A stretch of 64,000 bases of DNA from SVTX01 sp045538195 (GTDB taxonomy: Bacteria > Bacillota > Clostridia > Oscillospirales > CAG-272), in assembly GCA_045538195.1 (NCBI GenBank), contig JAZSRA010000130.1, forward strand, positions 1-64,000, written 5' to 3'. The position numbers and the translations under genes were made by a program. Below are positions 16,200-24,450 of the stretch, piece by piece. The notes below the pieces were generated by a model that saw nothing but the letters and a program-made list of their open reading frames with translations, did no database searches and was not told the DNA's origin. The stretch's first letter is position 1. The number at the start of each line of letters is the position of its first letter.

Positions 16200-17864
16200 A
16201 TGGCACTTACACTTAAAAAATCCGCTAAATTTGACGGCGTTAAGGGCCCCGTGCTTACTGTCGTTATGGACGGAGTTGGTCTTGCTCCCGACACTGTTTC
16301 CAACGCGGTTGCAGGAGCCTACACGCCTAATCTTGATTCTCTTATGGCAAACTACCCTATGGTAGCTCTCAAGGCTCACGGAACTGCCGTCGGACTTCCT
16401 TCTGACGACGATATGGGTAACAGCGAGGTCGGTCACAACGCTCTCGGCGCAGGCCAGGTTTTTGCACAGGGCGCAAAGCTTGTTACACAGAGTATAGAAA
16501 GCGGCAAGATGTTTGCTTCTTCTACATGGCTGGAGGTAGTTGGAAACGTTAAGGCTAACGGCTCCACACTTCACTTCCTCGGTCTTTTCTCCGACGGAAA
16601 TGTTCACTCTCACATCGATCACTTAAAGGCGATGATCGCGCAGGCTAAGGCTGAGGGTGTGGCTTGTATCCGAGTTCACATTCTTATCGACGGACGTGAC
16701 GTTGGCGAGACCAGCGCGCTTGAATACATCGATCCTTTTGAAGAATATATCGCTTCCCTCTCCGACGAGAATTGTAGCATAAAGCTGGCAAGCGGCGGCG
16801 GAAGAATGAAGATCACTATGGACCGTTACGAAGCAGACTGGTCTATGGTAGAACTTGGCTGGAAGACTCACGTTCTCGGCGAGGGCAGACAGTTTGCAAG
16901 CGCTCACGAGGCAGTTGAGACATACAGAGCAGAGCTTAAGGTCATCGACCAGGATCTTCCTCCCTTCGTTATCGCTGAGGACGGCAAGGCAGTCGGTACT
17001 GTTGAGGACGGCGACAGCGTTATCTTCTTCAACTTCCGCGGCGACCGTTCTATCGAGATCTCCAAGACCTTCGACGCTCCCGAGGGTGCGTTTGACAAGT
17101 TCGACAGAGTTCGCGTTCCCAAGGTAGTTTACGCAGGTATGCTTGAATACGACGGCGACCTTCACATCCCCTCCAAGTTCCTTGTAAATCCCCCCGAGAT
17201 CACCGAGACTATGGGCGAGTACCTCGCTAACACCGGTGTAAAGCAGTACGCTATCTCCGAGACCCAGAAATACGGTCACGTTACCTACTTCTGGAACGGA
17301 AACAAGTCGGGCAAATTCTCCGAGGAGCTTGAGACCTACGTTGAGGTTCCTTCCGACGTAGTTCCTTTTGAGCAGAGACCCTGGATGAAGTGTGCCGAGA
17401 TAACCGACAAGCTTATCGAGGCTCTTGAGAGTGGCGCATACGACTACTACAGAGTAAACTTCCCCAATGGCGACATGGTAGGTCACACCGGTTCTCTTGC
17501 GGCTACCAGATGCTCTATGGAGGCGCTTGACCTTCAGCTGGGCAGAATCCTTGCAGTAGTTGACAAGCTCGGCGGCGTTGCTCTTATCACCGCTGACCAC
17601 GGAAACGCTGACGAAATGTTTGAAATGGACAAAAAGTCGGGTCAGCCCAAGCTCTCCAAGGACGGCAAGATGAAGGCAAAGACCAGCCACACACTCAACA
17701 AGGTTCCCTGCATCATCTACGACAATACTGATGCAAAGAACCACTACTCCGTAAAAGCAGACGAGGGCAACTTCGGTCTGTCCAACGTTGCGGCAACTAT
17801 GGTAAGCCTTATGGGTTACGAAGCGCCCGCAAAGTGGGATGAAAGTATTATCGAGCTTAAGTAA
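16200..17864 (+). CDS. gpmI: 2,3-bisphosphoglycerate-independent phosphoglycerate mutase
   Basis: This two-metal enzyme of 554 residues interconverts 3- and 2-phosphoglycerate in glycolysis and gluconeogenesis. It belongs to the alkaline phosphatase superfamily. The metal-binding DGVG motif is near residue 24, the catalytic serine is Ser75 in GNSEVGHNALGAG, and the IDGRD and GGGRMKI...DRYEADW segments and final TADHGNADE motif are present. It is about 40 residues longer than the Bacillus enzyme, through inserts near residues 200-230 and 470-500. ATG 16200 is preferred because of GGAGG upstream. Codon usage is strongly biased, as for a highly expressed gene. Confidence 0.95.
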   Translation: MALTLKKSAKFDGVKGPVLTVVMDGVGLAPDTVSNAVAGAYTPNLDSLMANYPMVALKAHGTAVGLPSDDDMGNSEVGHNALGAGQVFAQGAKLVTQSIESGKMFASSTWLEVVGNVKANGSTLHFLGLFSDGNVHSHIDHLKAMIAQAKAEGVACIRVHILIDGRDVGETSALEYIDPFEEYIASLSDENCSIKLASGGGRMKITMDRYEADWSMVELGWKTHVLGEGRQFASAHEAVETYRAELKVIDQDLPPFVIAEDGKAVGTVEDGDSVIFFNFRGDRSIEISKTFDAPEGAFDKFDRVRVPKVVYAGMLEYDGDLHIPSKFLVNPPEITETMGEYLANTGVKQYAISETQKYGHVTYFWNGNKSGKFSEELETYVEVPSDVVPFEQRPWMKCAEITDKLIEALESGAYDYYRVNFPNGDMVGHTGSLAATRCSMEALDLQLGRILAVVDKLGGVALITADHGNADEMFEMDKKSGQPKLSKDGKMKAKTSHTLNKVPCIIYDNTDAKNHYSVKADEGNFGLSNVAATMVSLMGYEAPAKWDESIIELK

Positions 17865-17879
17865 TTATAGAAATAATGA

Positions 17880-17922
17880 ACCGCCGAGGACGACCAAACG
17901 GTCGCTCTCGGCGGTGTTTTTT
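17880..17922 (+). terminator. Terminator of gpmI
   Basis: ACCGCCGAG and CTCGGCGGT, with an inner CGACC/GGTCG stem, are followed by GTTTTTTA. Confidence 0.85.
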
Positions 17923-19990
17923 ATCGGTTCTTATCGAAGTGCTTAATCAGTCTATATGCGTTTGCGTTCAGATATTTCATAGCAGAAGTCAACTCGAAAT
18001 ATTCCTGATATTCGGTATTATATATTCCTTTATTGGCATTTCGATTAGTCCAATCGGCTTTTTTATTGTCGGGGTCATTATCCCACATTTTGAACCAATC
18101 AAATCCAACACAACCCTTGCATTGAAGCAATTTAAGGGCGTAATTATGATAGAAATATCCTCTTTCGGTTTGCGTATTGACCGTCCAGCCTGCACCAGTG
18201 TCGTTAGTCAGTCGAGTTTTCGCGTTGCACACGTCCATTCCTTTTGCATACCATTCCGTGACCACAAACGGACGTCCTGACCACCGCACAATGTCTGCCA
18301 TCAGCTGGCTTTCGGGGGTCCACGCACCGTAATAATTTAAGCTGATAATATCGCAATACTCACCTGCTACGCGGTTGACGTATTCGTCACGGTAGCATCC
18401 GGGGAGAAAGCGGCTACCCATAAACAGATGATTGGGGTCATATTTTTTGATAGCGCGTGACACCAGCTTGAAATATCTGTTGTATATCATAGCTCGGAAT
18501 TGCAGACGCATTTCGTCTGTAATATCGGTCAGAAATACGTTCTCTTTTCCGACAGATGCTGATAAAAATGACCAGGCGGTTGCATAGGAATAGGACAACA
18601 GAGGATTTTTGTGATCAAGAGCGAGATAGTGATCGAGTAAGTGAAAATCGGCGTGAAGCTCGTTGTCGGACATCCATCCGAAAAAATGCCTGTTTTCTAT
18701 GTAAGGACTTACTACTTCACGTGCGCGTTCGTCACAAAAGCTTTCAAATTCAGGATCAAATACAGGAATTGCTCCTCCAAGGCTTGTGGTACTGCCCCCG
18801 TCTGTGGTGTTCGTACGAATCCGCCTTGTATATTCGGAGATAAAATACACGATTTGGGAAAGTGCCAACGGACGCGTAGTCTTTGCCATCGATTGGGTAT
18901 CACTCCAGCCTCCGATTGAATTGAAGCCAAGGGAGCGCAAATGCTCGGATTCGTACTCAGCCCATTGGTTGAGAGAAACAAATCTTTTCGATACCGTTTC
19001 TCTTTGTCTTTGTGAGGATCCTGCTCTGACCTCTACGATTGCTTTGCGGAAAAATGGATTTCCCTCCGGTGTTACACACCAGAAACGGCCGTTTAGCTTT
19101 TCAATACGATAAAAATTCGACTTTTCAAATTTTATATTGCATATCAGACCGCCGTATTCATCGTAATCAGCAGAATCCTGCAAGCTCGGTACAAAATTAT
19201 CAACGGTATCCAAGATCCTTGTTTTATAACAATAAAAAGGCTCCTTTGGCACTCGAGCGACGTCTACGGTCAACGTGTATTCATCAGGATTATCTTCTAC
19301 AAGATCGACTTCGGTATAGGGCTTTGATGAAATTCTTTTAAGATCGGCACTCCATTCATCTACCATATTAGCGGCGTGATCCCATATCTGTTGTGCCTCT
19401 GTTTTGCTTTCCAAATGCGTATGATAGCCGTATGGATTGGTATTGACATCAAGAGTTGGACTTTTTGCAGTCTCTCCCCTGCTCGACACAAATCTCATAT
19501 GATGAGGAGTGCCGATATCGTTCAATAGGATAAAGGATATTTGCTGTTTTCTTGAAGCAAGCGCTTGTTTTACATAATCGGTCACAAAAAGCTGATTTGC
19601 GCCCATGGATGCCTTAATAGAGCAGACAAGTTCACCGATTTCGGGTGCGGTGCGGTAGGTTACCGTGTTTTGCTGCCACGCATCAGGATCAACCGCATAC
19701 AGATTAAGAGAAACACCGTTTGGCTCGTAGTTATCAAGACCGAAAAGAGTGATTTGAGCAGATGAAAATTCCGTCTGCCGTATTGGGGATATATCGAATT
19801 TCAGTAGGATCATACGATGCAGGCTTCCCGTGCCTTCATCTCCCTTTACGTGGAGCGTATCACGTTCGCTTAAGTTTTGGTCGATACGGTTATTGGGCTT
19901 GCCTTGTTCTCCGTTCATTATGAAGGTGTCTTCCGCCACCGGCAATATCAAATGCTCGGATTCTTGATCAGCAACTTTTATGGGATTCAT
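17921..19990 (-). CDS. DNRLRE-domain glycoside hydrolase, clan A type
   Basis: This 689-residue protein has an N-terminal DNRLRE/CBM96-like beta domain (about 20-190: DTFIMNGEQGKPNNR, LLKFDISPIRQTEFSSAQI, FVTDYVKQAL). A TIM-barrel follows that resembles GH50/GH42-like agarases and galactosidases. The likely acid/base is Glu in GWMSDNELH and the nucleophile Glu in VVTEWYAKG. The polysaccharide substrate is not clear. No signal peptide is visible from the GGAGG-supported start at 19990, nor from the longer frame, which is odd for a carbohydrate-binding enzyme. It is monocistronic. Confidence 0.75.
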   Translation of the reverse strand: MNPIKVADQESEHLILPVAEDTFIMNGEQGKPNNRIDQNLSERDTLHVKGDEGTGSLHRMILLKFDISPIRQTEFSSAQITLFGLDNYEPNGVSLNLYAVDPDAWQQNTVTYRTAPEIGELVCSIKASMGANQLFVTDYVKQALASRKQQISFILLNDIGTPHHMRFVSSRGETAKSPTLDVNTNPYGYHTHLESKTEAQQIWDHAANMVDEWSADLKRISSKPYTEVDLVEDNPDEYTLTVDVARVPKEPFYCYKTRILDTVDNFVPSLQDSADYDEYGGLICNIKFEKSNFYRIEKLNGRFWCVTPEGNPFFRKAIVEVRAGSSQRQRETVSKRFVSLNQWAEYESEHLRSLGFNSIGGWSDTQSMAKTTRPLALSQIVYFISEYTRRIRTNTTDGGSTTSLGGAIPVFDPEFESFCDERAREVVSPYIENRHFFGWMSDNELHADFHLLDHYLALDHKNPLLSYSYATAWSFLSASVGKENVFLTDITDEMRLQFRAMIYNRYFKLVSRAIKKYDPNHLFMGSRFLPGCYRDEYVNRVAGEYCDIISLNYYGAWTPESQLMADIVRWSGRPFVVTEWYAKGMDVCNAKTRLTNDTGAGWTVNTQTERGYFYHNYALKLLQCKGCVGFDWFKMWDNDPDNKKADWTNRNANKGIYNTEYQEYFELTSAMKYLNANAYRLIKHFDKNR

Positions 19991-20022
19991 AGTAGCCTCC
20001 GATTTGTTATATGGTTTATTTG

Positions 20023-20051
20023 AGTATAACACAAAAAGACATAAAAGTAAA
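20023..20051 (-). promoter_or_regulatory. Promoter of the glycoside hydrolase gene
   Basis: On the minus strand TTTACT and TATACT are separated by 17 bases. The upstream GTCCTATTTACTTTT also occurs at the promoter of the 21167 gene. Confidence 0.55.
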
Positions 20052-20144
20052 TAGGACTTTTATAAAATAAACTTCCGCCCCCAAAAAACCTCTGCTGAAG
20101 CGAAACTCTGATTATTGAAAAATCAGAAGTGATACAAGTGCATG

Positions 20145-20172
20145 AAAAAACGGCGGTAGAAAATCCGCCGTT
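20145..20172 (-). terminator. Terminator of the 36-residue gene
   Basis: On the minus strand AACGGCGG and CCGCCGTT enclose an eight-base loop, and TTTTTC follows. Confidence 0.8.
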
Positions 20173-20179
20173 CTTTATA

Positions 20180-20290
20180 TTATTTCTTTTTTTTGAAGAA
20201 AACTACAACCGAGCTAACTATAGAAGCTGCGATAAGCGCAAGCGCGGGAGCCGAGACAAGCGCGTCACAACCAAAAGATAAAAGTGCCAT
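20180..20290 (-). CDS. 36-residue single-pass membrane peptide
   Basis: The frame starts MALLSFGCDALVSAPALALI, continues AASIVSSVVVFF and ends in four lysines. It is one hydrophobic helix with a basic end, as in small membrane regulators, holin-like peptides or type I toxins. An AAGGAGG site lies eight bases upstream, a consensus promoter at 20321-20349, and a terminator follows at once. Such complete signals on so short a gene make it likely to be real. The family is not recognised. Confidence 0.65.
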   Translation of the reverse strand: MALLSFGCDALVSAPALALIAASIVSSVVVFFKKKK

Positions 20291-20320
20291 ATTTGTATCC
20301 TCCTTGAATTTGATGATTTT

Positions 20321-20349
20321 ATTATATCATTAATGTTTACATTTGTCAA
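20321..20349 (-). promoter_or_regulatory. Promoter of the 36-residue gene
   Basis: On the minus strand TTGACA and TATAAT are separated by 17 bases. Confidence 0.75.
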
Positions 20350-20394
20350 GATTTGGGTTTATCAATAATCGGTCCTGAATTGCTGACTCTGCTC

Positions 20395-20412
20395 GACAAA
20401 TTGGAATTTGTC
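20395..20412. repeat. Cassette-end palindrome, left unit
   Basis: GACAAATT-GG-AATTTGTC is a perfect palindrome that contains part of the stop codon of the 20411 gene. A close copy lies at the same place relative to the stop codon of the 21167 gene. Confidence 0.65.
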
Positions 20413-20701
20413 AACCGGGAAAGTGAAGCCATCCCGTTTCGATTGAAACCAAAACTGCTATTAGTGTAACTATCGGAATAAGCTGGAACACAAATAATAC
20501 TTGTTTTATTGCTGTGTGTTTTATAGCACTTTTGTGAAAACTCAATACCGACAAAATTACCATAACAATAGTGTAAATAGCAACGGCTACGATGATATAC
20601 GGGTAAAATGTAAAAAGCAAGATCGGGAAAGCGATAATCAAACTTACAAAAGAAAGAACATAACAGATAGTCCAAAACAAAATTCTTTTTGCTTTTCTCA
20701 T
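20411..20701 (-). CDS. Small membrane protein of left cassette
   Basis: This 96-residue protein starts MRKAKRILFWTICYVLSF after a GGAGG site. It has three hydrophobic segments, at about 7-25, 28-53 and 72-92, joined by a short basic loop (SFHKSAIKHTAIK). No catalytic or family motif is seen. The promoter (TTTACT, 17 bases, TATAAT) and the 190-bp repeat upstream are shared with the next unit, but the protein is different. It looks like cargo of a cassette-like unit. Confidence 0.6.
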   Translation of the reverse strand: MRKAKRILFWTICYVLSFVSLIIAFPILLFTFYPYIIVAVAIYTIVMVILSVLSFHKSAIKHTAIKQVLFVFQLIPIVTLIAVLVSIETGWLHFPG

Positions 20702-20744
20702 AATGTATCCTCCGTTTCTCAAATTCAAGTTTATCTAACAGTTA

Positions 20745-20775
20745 CATTATATCATAATTTTCACCAAAAGTAAAT
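20745..20775 (-). promoter_or_regulatory. Promoter of left cassette gene
   Basis: On the minus strand TTTACT and TATAAT are separated by 17 bases. The downstream leader AGATAAACTTGAATT-like segment also recurs in the next unit. Confidence 0.6.
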
Positions 20776-20790
20776 TGGGTAGCTCAATTC

Positions 20791-20980
20791 TTTACAAATT
20801 GAACGCCCTGTAAATCACAAAAAGCTCTGCCGAAGCAGAGCTTTTTGTATATCGAAATAAAAAGTGAGAACCACCGCAAATGCAGTGGTTCTGTACTCGG
20901 ACAGCTTGCTTGCAAGCTGCGGCATACAGCAAATGTACGCCAATATAAGAGAAATAATATGCTGTATGCAATTATCTCTT
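20791..20980. repeat. 190-bp direct repeat, copy 1, ending in att-like core
   Basis: This segment is roughly 95 percent identical to 21779-21968. It contains a terminator hairpin (20819-20846, AAGCTCTGC/GCAGAGCTT), a GAACCAC/GTGGTTC hairpin, AGCTTGC-TT-GCAAGCT and a GCATACAGCA/TGCTGTATGC pair. It ends in AATTATCTCTT (20970-20980), the first 11 bases of the rpsI-derived att core. Short minus-strand frames across it are not conserved between copies. Confidence 0.85.
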
Positions 20981-21000
20981 CGAGTTTTAAGAACACTGTT

Positions 21001-21090
21001 TGATATCGTGAATATCGTTAAATATCGTGTGATATCGTAGATTTATCGTGTGTTTTCGTGCGATATCGTGAATATCGTGAGTATCGTTTG
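21001..21090. repeat. Array of nine ATATCGTG-like repeats with 10-bp period
   Basis: TATCGT occurs eight times, plus one TTTCGT, at intervals of 9 to 11 bases, in the sequence directly beyond the first att-like core. The spacing puts each repeat on the same face of the helix. It looks like a cooperative protein-binding array, such as integrase or excisionase arm sites. A single matching GTATCGTTTGA lies beyond the second core (21998). Confidence 0.75.
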
Positions 21091-21150
21091 ATAAAGTGTT
21101 GTGCCAAATTTGCACCAAAATCACACCAACATTCAACGCCTATTCAGCTC

Positions 21151-21168
21151 GTCAAATTGGAATTTGTC
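21151..21168. repeat. Cassette-end palindrome, right unit
   Basis: CAAATT-GG-AATTTG lies against the stop codon of the 21167 gene. It matches the palindrome at 20395-20412 in sequence and position. Confidence 0.6.
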
Positions 21169-21691
21169 ATTTTCTTTTCTTCGATGATCTTAAAAGTCTC
21201 CACCATACAACACCACCTGCGATAACCACCGAAACTATTATACCGATAAGTATCGCAAAAGTCCAAATGCCCAATCTTGCCTCTGCCAATGTATCATCTA
21301 TCGATAGAAAACAAATTTCTCCATCAGTTGTAGTAATTGACACCGCAGTGTGCGTAAAAAATGGAGCGGTCTTAAACAACGTGTATGAAAATTTTAATTC
21401 GTCAAAATCTTCTATTCTTTGATTGTTTTCTATTTTGCCGGGAATTGCGGTAACAGTATCTCCGTTTTCCAATGTAAATTGATATGTGGTATTCCGTGTT
21501 CTATGGATTTTTCTTAATTCATAAGAACCGCTATACTCACAATTTCGTCCGGAATTTGTATGCACAAAGATAGCAATATCTTGAACGAAATACAAGGTCA
21601 ACACCAATATTATTATAGAAAGAATACACACTGATGTAATGTTGCCAAATTTCTTCTTGCTTGTTATTTTATGTGATTTATTATTTGCCAT
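21167..21691 (-). CDS. Two-pass membrane protein of right cassette
   Basis: This 174-residue protein has a basic N-terminus, a membrane segment at about 19-43, an extracytoplasmic beta-rich domain of about 95 residues (NCEYSGSYELRKIHR, TTYQFTLENGDTVTAIPG, TAVSITTTDG) and a second membrane segment near 142-165 before a basic tail. The layout recalls DUF3592-type membrane proteins. An AAGGTG site precedes the ATG. It has the same kind of promoter and 190-bp upstream repeat as the 20411 gene but is unrelated in sequence, as expected of exchangeable cargo. Confidence 0.6.
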   Translation of the reverse strand: MANNKSHKITSKKKFGNITSVCILSIIILVLTLYFVQDIAIFVHTNSGRNCEYSGSYELRKIHRTRNTTYQFTLENGDTVTAIPGKIENNQRIEDFDELKFSYTLFKTAPFFTHTAVSITTTDGEICFLSIDDTLAEARLGIWTFAILIGIIVSVVIAGGVVWWRLLRSSKKRK

Positions 21692-21732
21692 TGAAAACAC
21701 CTTTTTATCTAATTCAAGTTTATCGATTAGTT

Positions 21733-21763
21733 AGATTATACCATAAAAACGGCAAAAAGTAAA
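21733..21763 (-). promoter_or_regulatory. Promoter of right cassette gene
   Basis: On the minus strand TTTACT and TATAAT are separated by 17 bases, followed by a leader with GATAAACTTGAATT, as in the left unit. Confidence 0.6.
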
Positions 21764-21778
21764 TAGGACAGCAGAGTT

Positions 21779-21968
21779 TTTACAAATTGAACCGCCCTGT
21801 AAAACACAAAAAGCCCTGCATAGCAGAGCTTTTTGTATATCGAAATAAAAAGTGAGAACCACCGCAAATGCAGTGGTTCTGTACTCGGAAAGCTTGCTTG
21901 CAAGCTGCGGCATACAGCAAATGTACGCCAATATAAGAGAAATAATAAGCTGTATGCAATTATCTCTT
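21779..21968. repeat. 190-bp direct repeat, copy 2
   Basis: This is the second copy of 20791-20980, with a terminator at 21808-21834 and the same chain of hairpins. It runs into the left att core at 21958-21972. Confidence 0.85.
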
Positions 21969-21972
21969 GCTG
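21958..21972. other. attL core of the integrated element
   Basis: AATTATCTCTTGCTG is identical to 29252-29266, which holds the last codons and stop of rpsI. The two copies bracket a 7.3 kb segment with an integrase at its left end. Confidence 0.85.
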
Positions 21973-22090
21973 TTATAATGTAGGTGTTTTGTGCCGTTTT
22001 GTATCGTTTGAAAAAGTCCTGTAATATAAGGCTTTACACGCATTATTGTATCATATCTTGGTGCAAATTGCAATACCTTTTTGTAATTTT

Positions 22091-22120
22091 GGACATCAAA
22101 AGGACATCAACGGACATCAA
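22091..22120. repeat. Integrase arm-type repeats, left end
   Basis: Three direct copies of GGACATCAA (22091, 22102 and 22112) with a 10-11 base period lie next to, and partly inside, the integrase 3' end. Two more in the same orientation lie at the right end (29147 and 29158). Confidence 0.75.
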
Positions 22121-23256
22121 TCGTTCTGTAATTTCAGGGAAATCAAGTCTGCTACTTTTGCCTTTGAGCTTTTCAGGACATCAGCGTAAACATTCGCTGT
22201 TGTGGACACATCAGAATGACCGAGCAACTCACTCACGATTTTGAGATCAATACCGCTGTTTATCAAAAGCGTTGCGTTACAATGGCGTAAACTATGCAGA
22301 GAAATAAAGTCAAAGTCCGTTCCCTTTACAAAACGCCTGAACTGTGTGTTAAGCCCTGACCTGTCAACATAATTTCCGCTATCTGTTGTGAATACCATTT
22401 CAGGATATTGATACAGACTTCCGAGCCTGCTCAATTTTTCATCATTATATTTCTTTTGTTCGATGAATATTTCAGCCAATATATCCGACAAAGCAATATA
22501 ACGGTTACTTGTTGCAGTTTTCGGCGGTTGAAGCCAATGTTTACCGCCGACATCTGTCAGAGTGTTTTCAATGTGAATTGTCCTGTTCTCAAAGTCTATA
22601 TCTTGCCAACGGAGAGCCAAACACTCACCCGATCGCATACCTGTATATAACAGTACCTTTATAATGCGGTTGAACTGTGTGTTATCCTCTACCATTTTTA
22701 ACAAGGCTTTTGCTTGATTTTCGTCAAGGAAAGGCTTTTTTTCTTTCGGCGTTTGTGCTTTTGGAAGTATAACCGCTTTTGTACAGGGCGTTTCCTTGAT
22801 AAAACCTTGCTCCACAGCACGAGCGAACACACTTTGAAGAATTACATAGACTTTCCGACAGGTTGCAGGCTGATAAGTACGAGTTTTGAAAAATGCCGTA
22901 ATCTTTGCAGGGGTGAAATCTTTTAATTTCATATTCCCCAATTCAGGCAGTAAATGGTTTCTTATTTGTCCCTCATAGGTGTAGGCTGTAATCGGTTTCA
23001 GCTTGTTTCTTGCATAGTTTTCAATATACCATTCAGCCAATTCAGAGAAACGCATATTTTCGTTTAATGAGGACAGCCCTCTACATTTACGCTCAAACTC
23101 AATAGCAAATTCCTGTGCGAGCTTTTCAGCCTTTTTCGGTGTGGTGTTTTCGGGCGGTTTATATGTGGTAGTTTTTCTGATCTTCTTTCCGTTCGTATCA
23201 AGTCCGAGCGATACCACAATTTGAAATGTGTTTCCACGTTTATTTATCGTTGCCAT
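22117..23256 (-). CDS. int: Tyrosine recombinase (integrase)
   Basis: This 379-residue phage-type integrase has an N-terminal arm-binding region (about 1-60), a SAM-like core-binding domain (about 67-165) and a catalytic domain. The catalytic residues are visible: Arg208 in TGMRSGECLAL, Lys246 in the PPKTATS hairpin, His321 and Arg324 in HSLRH, His347 in LGHSD and Tyr357 in YADV. It would recombine the rpsI-derived 15-bp core. Its stop codon overlaps the third arm repeat. It is probably expressed with the upstream gene at 23273 from the promoter at 24351, 16 bases separating the two genes. Confidence 0.95.
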   Translation of the reverse strand: MATINKRGNTFQIVVSLGLDTNGKKIRKTTTYKPPENTTPKKAEKLAQEFAIEFERKCRGLSSLNENMRFSELAEWYIENYARNKLKPITAYTYEGQIRNHLLPELGNMKLKDFTPAKITAFFKTRTYQPATCRKVYVILQSVFARAVEQGFIKETPCTKAVILPKAQTPKEKKPFLDENQAKALLKMVEDNTQFNRIIKVLLYTGMRSGECLALRWQDIDFENRTIHIENTLTDVGGKHWLQPPKTATSNRYIALSDILAEIFIEQKKYNDEKLSRLGSLYQYPEMVFTTDSGNYVDRSGLNTQFRRFVKGTDFDFISLHSLRHCNATLLINSGIDLKIVSELLGHSDVSTTANVYADVLKSSKAKVADLISLKLQND

Positions 23257-23272
23257 TTTTTACACCGTCCTT

Positions 23273-24316
23273 TTACTTTTTATTTGCTCTTTCGTATTTT
23301 TTATGGTATTTATCGCAATCAATATATAAAAATCTTTCGTATATTTGCAAATTCTCAATCGAAGGATTATCTCTTGCTTGACATTCGATTTTACTACATT
23401 CTATTCCAAACTTTGCTTGTTTTCGGGGGTGATAAGCAAGCCATTTATAAATTTTGATTTTTTTTGCTTGTAGCTTATCCCATATCTTTTTTCTTGCTCC
23501 TGTTTTGCCTGCACACTGCGGAAAAGTGTGTGTTTTATTCTCCCAATCCACATAAGAAAAGGAATTTGTACAGTATTGTTCTTTTAGATTATCTGCAAAA
23601 AAGAATGTATGACACAATTTACAAGATTTTAATTTCAAATCGGTTAGTTTGCAATAATGAACTATAGCAAAGAATACATCATAAACAGTTTTACAAGTAT
23701 ATTCATACACTGTTCTTTTGGGCATTTCGGAAAGATCTGTAAACTCCGAAATCACCTTGTTACCAACAGGAATATAATCTACATTCAATTCAGCATTAAA
23801 GAAATATTTAATAGTCTTTTCTAACTCTGTTAAACTCATTTCTGATAATCGATCTTCACAAAAGAACTTTTCGATTTTATTAAAATTATTCTCAAAGTCT
23901 GCCATTGATGAATAGAACTGATTTTCATTATTTATAAAAACGGGATTTTTACTCATTTCCAAAAAGTATTTTATTGTTATGCTATGCAATTCAGAAAGTT
24001 CTTTTATATCATCATCTGTTTTATCTGATTTTTTGTTTTTATTCCATAAATTCAAGTTTGCAAAATGATATTTACGGAAATCAGAAAACAATCGCAAGGC
24101 AGTTAATACATCGAATGTAACTTCTTTTCCTGTATGTTCAAAATAGTTTGTGTATAGTTGGTCATTGTCTTGTTCTAATTCATACAACGTGAAATTTCGG
24201 TTATTGCTACAACTATGAATGTATAACTTGTATATATTGACAGGCAATTCTTTTTCTATGAATTTACCGTCTTTTCCTATTGCTCCACATACTTTTGGTA
24301 TTTGCATATAAGCCAT
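23273..24316 (-). CDS. DUF6076-like protein with Cys/His cluster
   Basis: This 347-residue protein is mainly helical and rich in Asn and Lys. Its C-terminal third contains CKLCHTFFFADNLKEQYC, then CAGKTGARKK and two later Cys in the CSKIEC segment, which could be a zinc-binding region related to CGNR-type fingers. I believe it belongs to DUF6076, seen in clostridial integrative elements, by recall and not by search. It occupies the place of the master repressor in phage-inducible islands, between integrase and the divergent early genes. It is not an obvious HTH repressor. The start at 24316 has AGAGGTG upstream. Confidence 0.55.
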   Translation of the reverse strand: MAYMQIPKVCGAIGKDGKFIEKELPVNIYKLYIHSCSNNRNFTLYELEQDNDQLYTNYFEHTGKEVTFDVLTALRLFSDFRKYHFANLNLWNKNKKSDKTDDDIKELSELHSITIKYFLEMSKNPVFINNENQFYSSMADFENNFNKIEKFFCEDRLSEMSLTELEKTIKYFFNAELNVDYIPVGNKVISEFTDLSEMPKRTVYEYTCKTVYDVFFAIVHYCKLTDLKLKSCKLCHTFFFADNLKEQYCTNSFSYVDWENKTHTFPQCAGKTGARKKIWDKLQAKKIKIYKWLAYHPRKQAKFGIECSKIECQARDNPSIENLQIYERFLYIDCDKYHKKYERANKK

Positions 24317-24350
24317 ATAATCACCTCTAAATGTTTTGTACTTATAATTT

Positions 24351-24379
24351 ATTATAACACAAAACTTTGTCAAAGTCAA
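24351..24379 (-). promoter_or_regulatory. Promoter for the DUF6076-like gene and integrase
   Basis: On the minus strand TTGACT and TATAAT are separated by 17 bases. It lies in the 134-base divergent region of the element. Confidence 0.7.
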
Positions 24380-24450
24380 GCATAACTTTTGTTGTACAAT
24401 ATAAATGAAGGATGTGCACAGCCTTTGATTTTATGAAAGGAATTAAAAAT

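Noticed and set aside
16623..17744. Minus-strand frame of 373 codons inside gpmI
   Set aside because: It is an antisense shadow of a highly expressed gene. The sequence is Val/Leu/Ser-rich and without domain features.
21001..21090. CRISPR-like array
   Set aside because: The repeat unit is about 10 bases with no unique spacers, and no cas gene is in the window.
20784..21931. Minus-strand frames across the two 190-bp repeats (20784-20996 and 21731-21931)
   Set aside because: The two repeats are nearly identical in DNA but the frames differ, and they run through terminator hairpins. The conservation is at DNA or RNA level.
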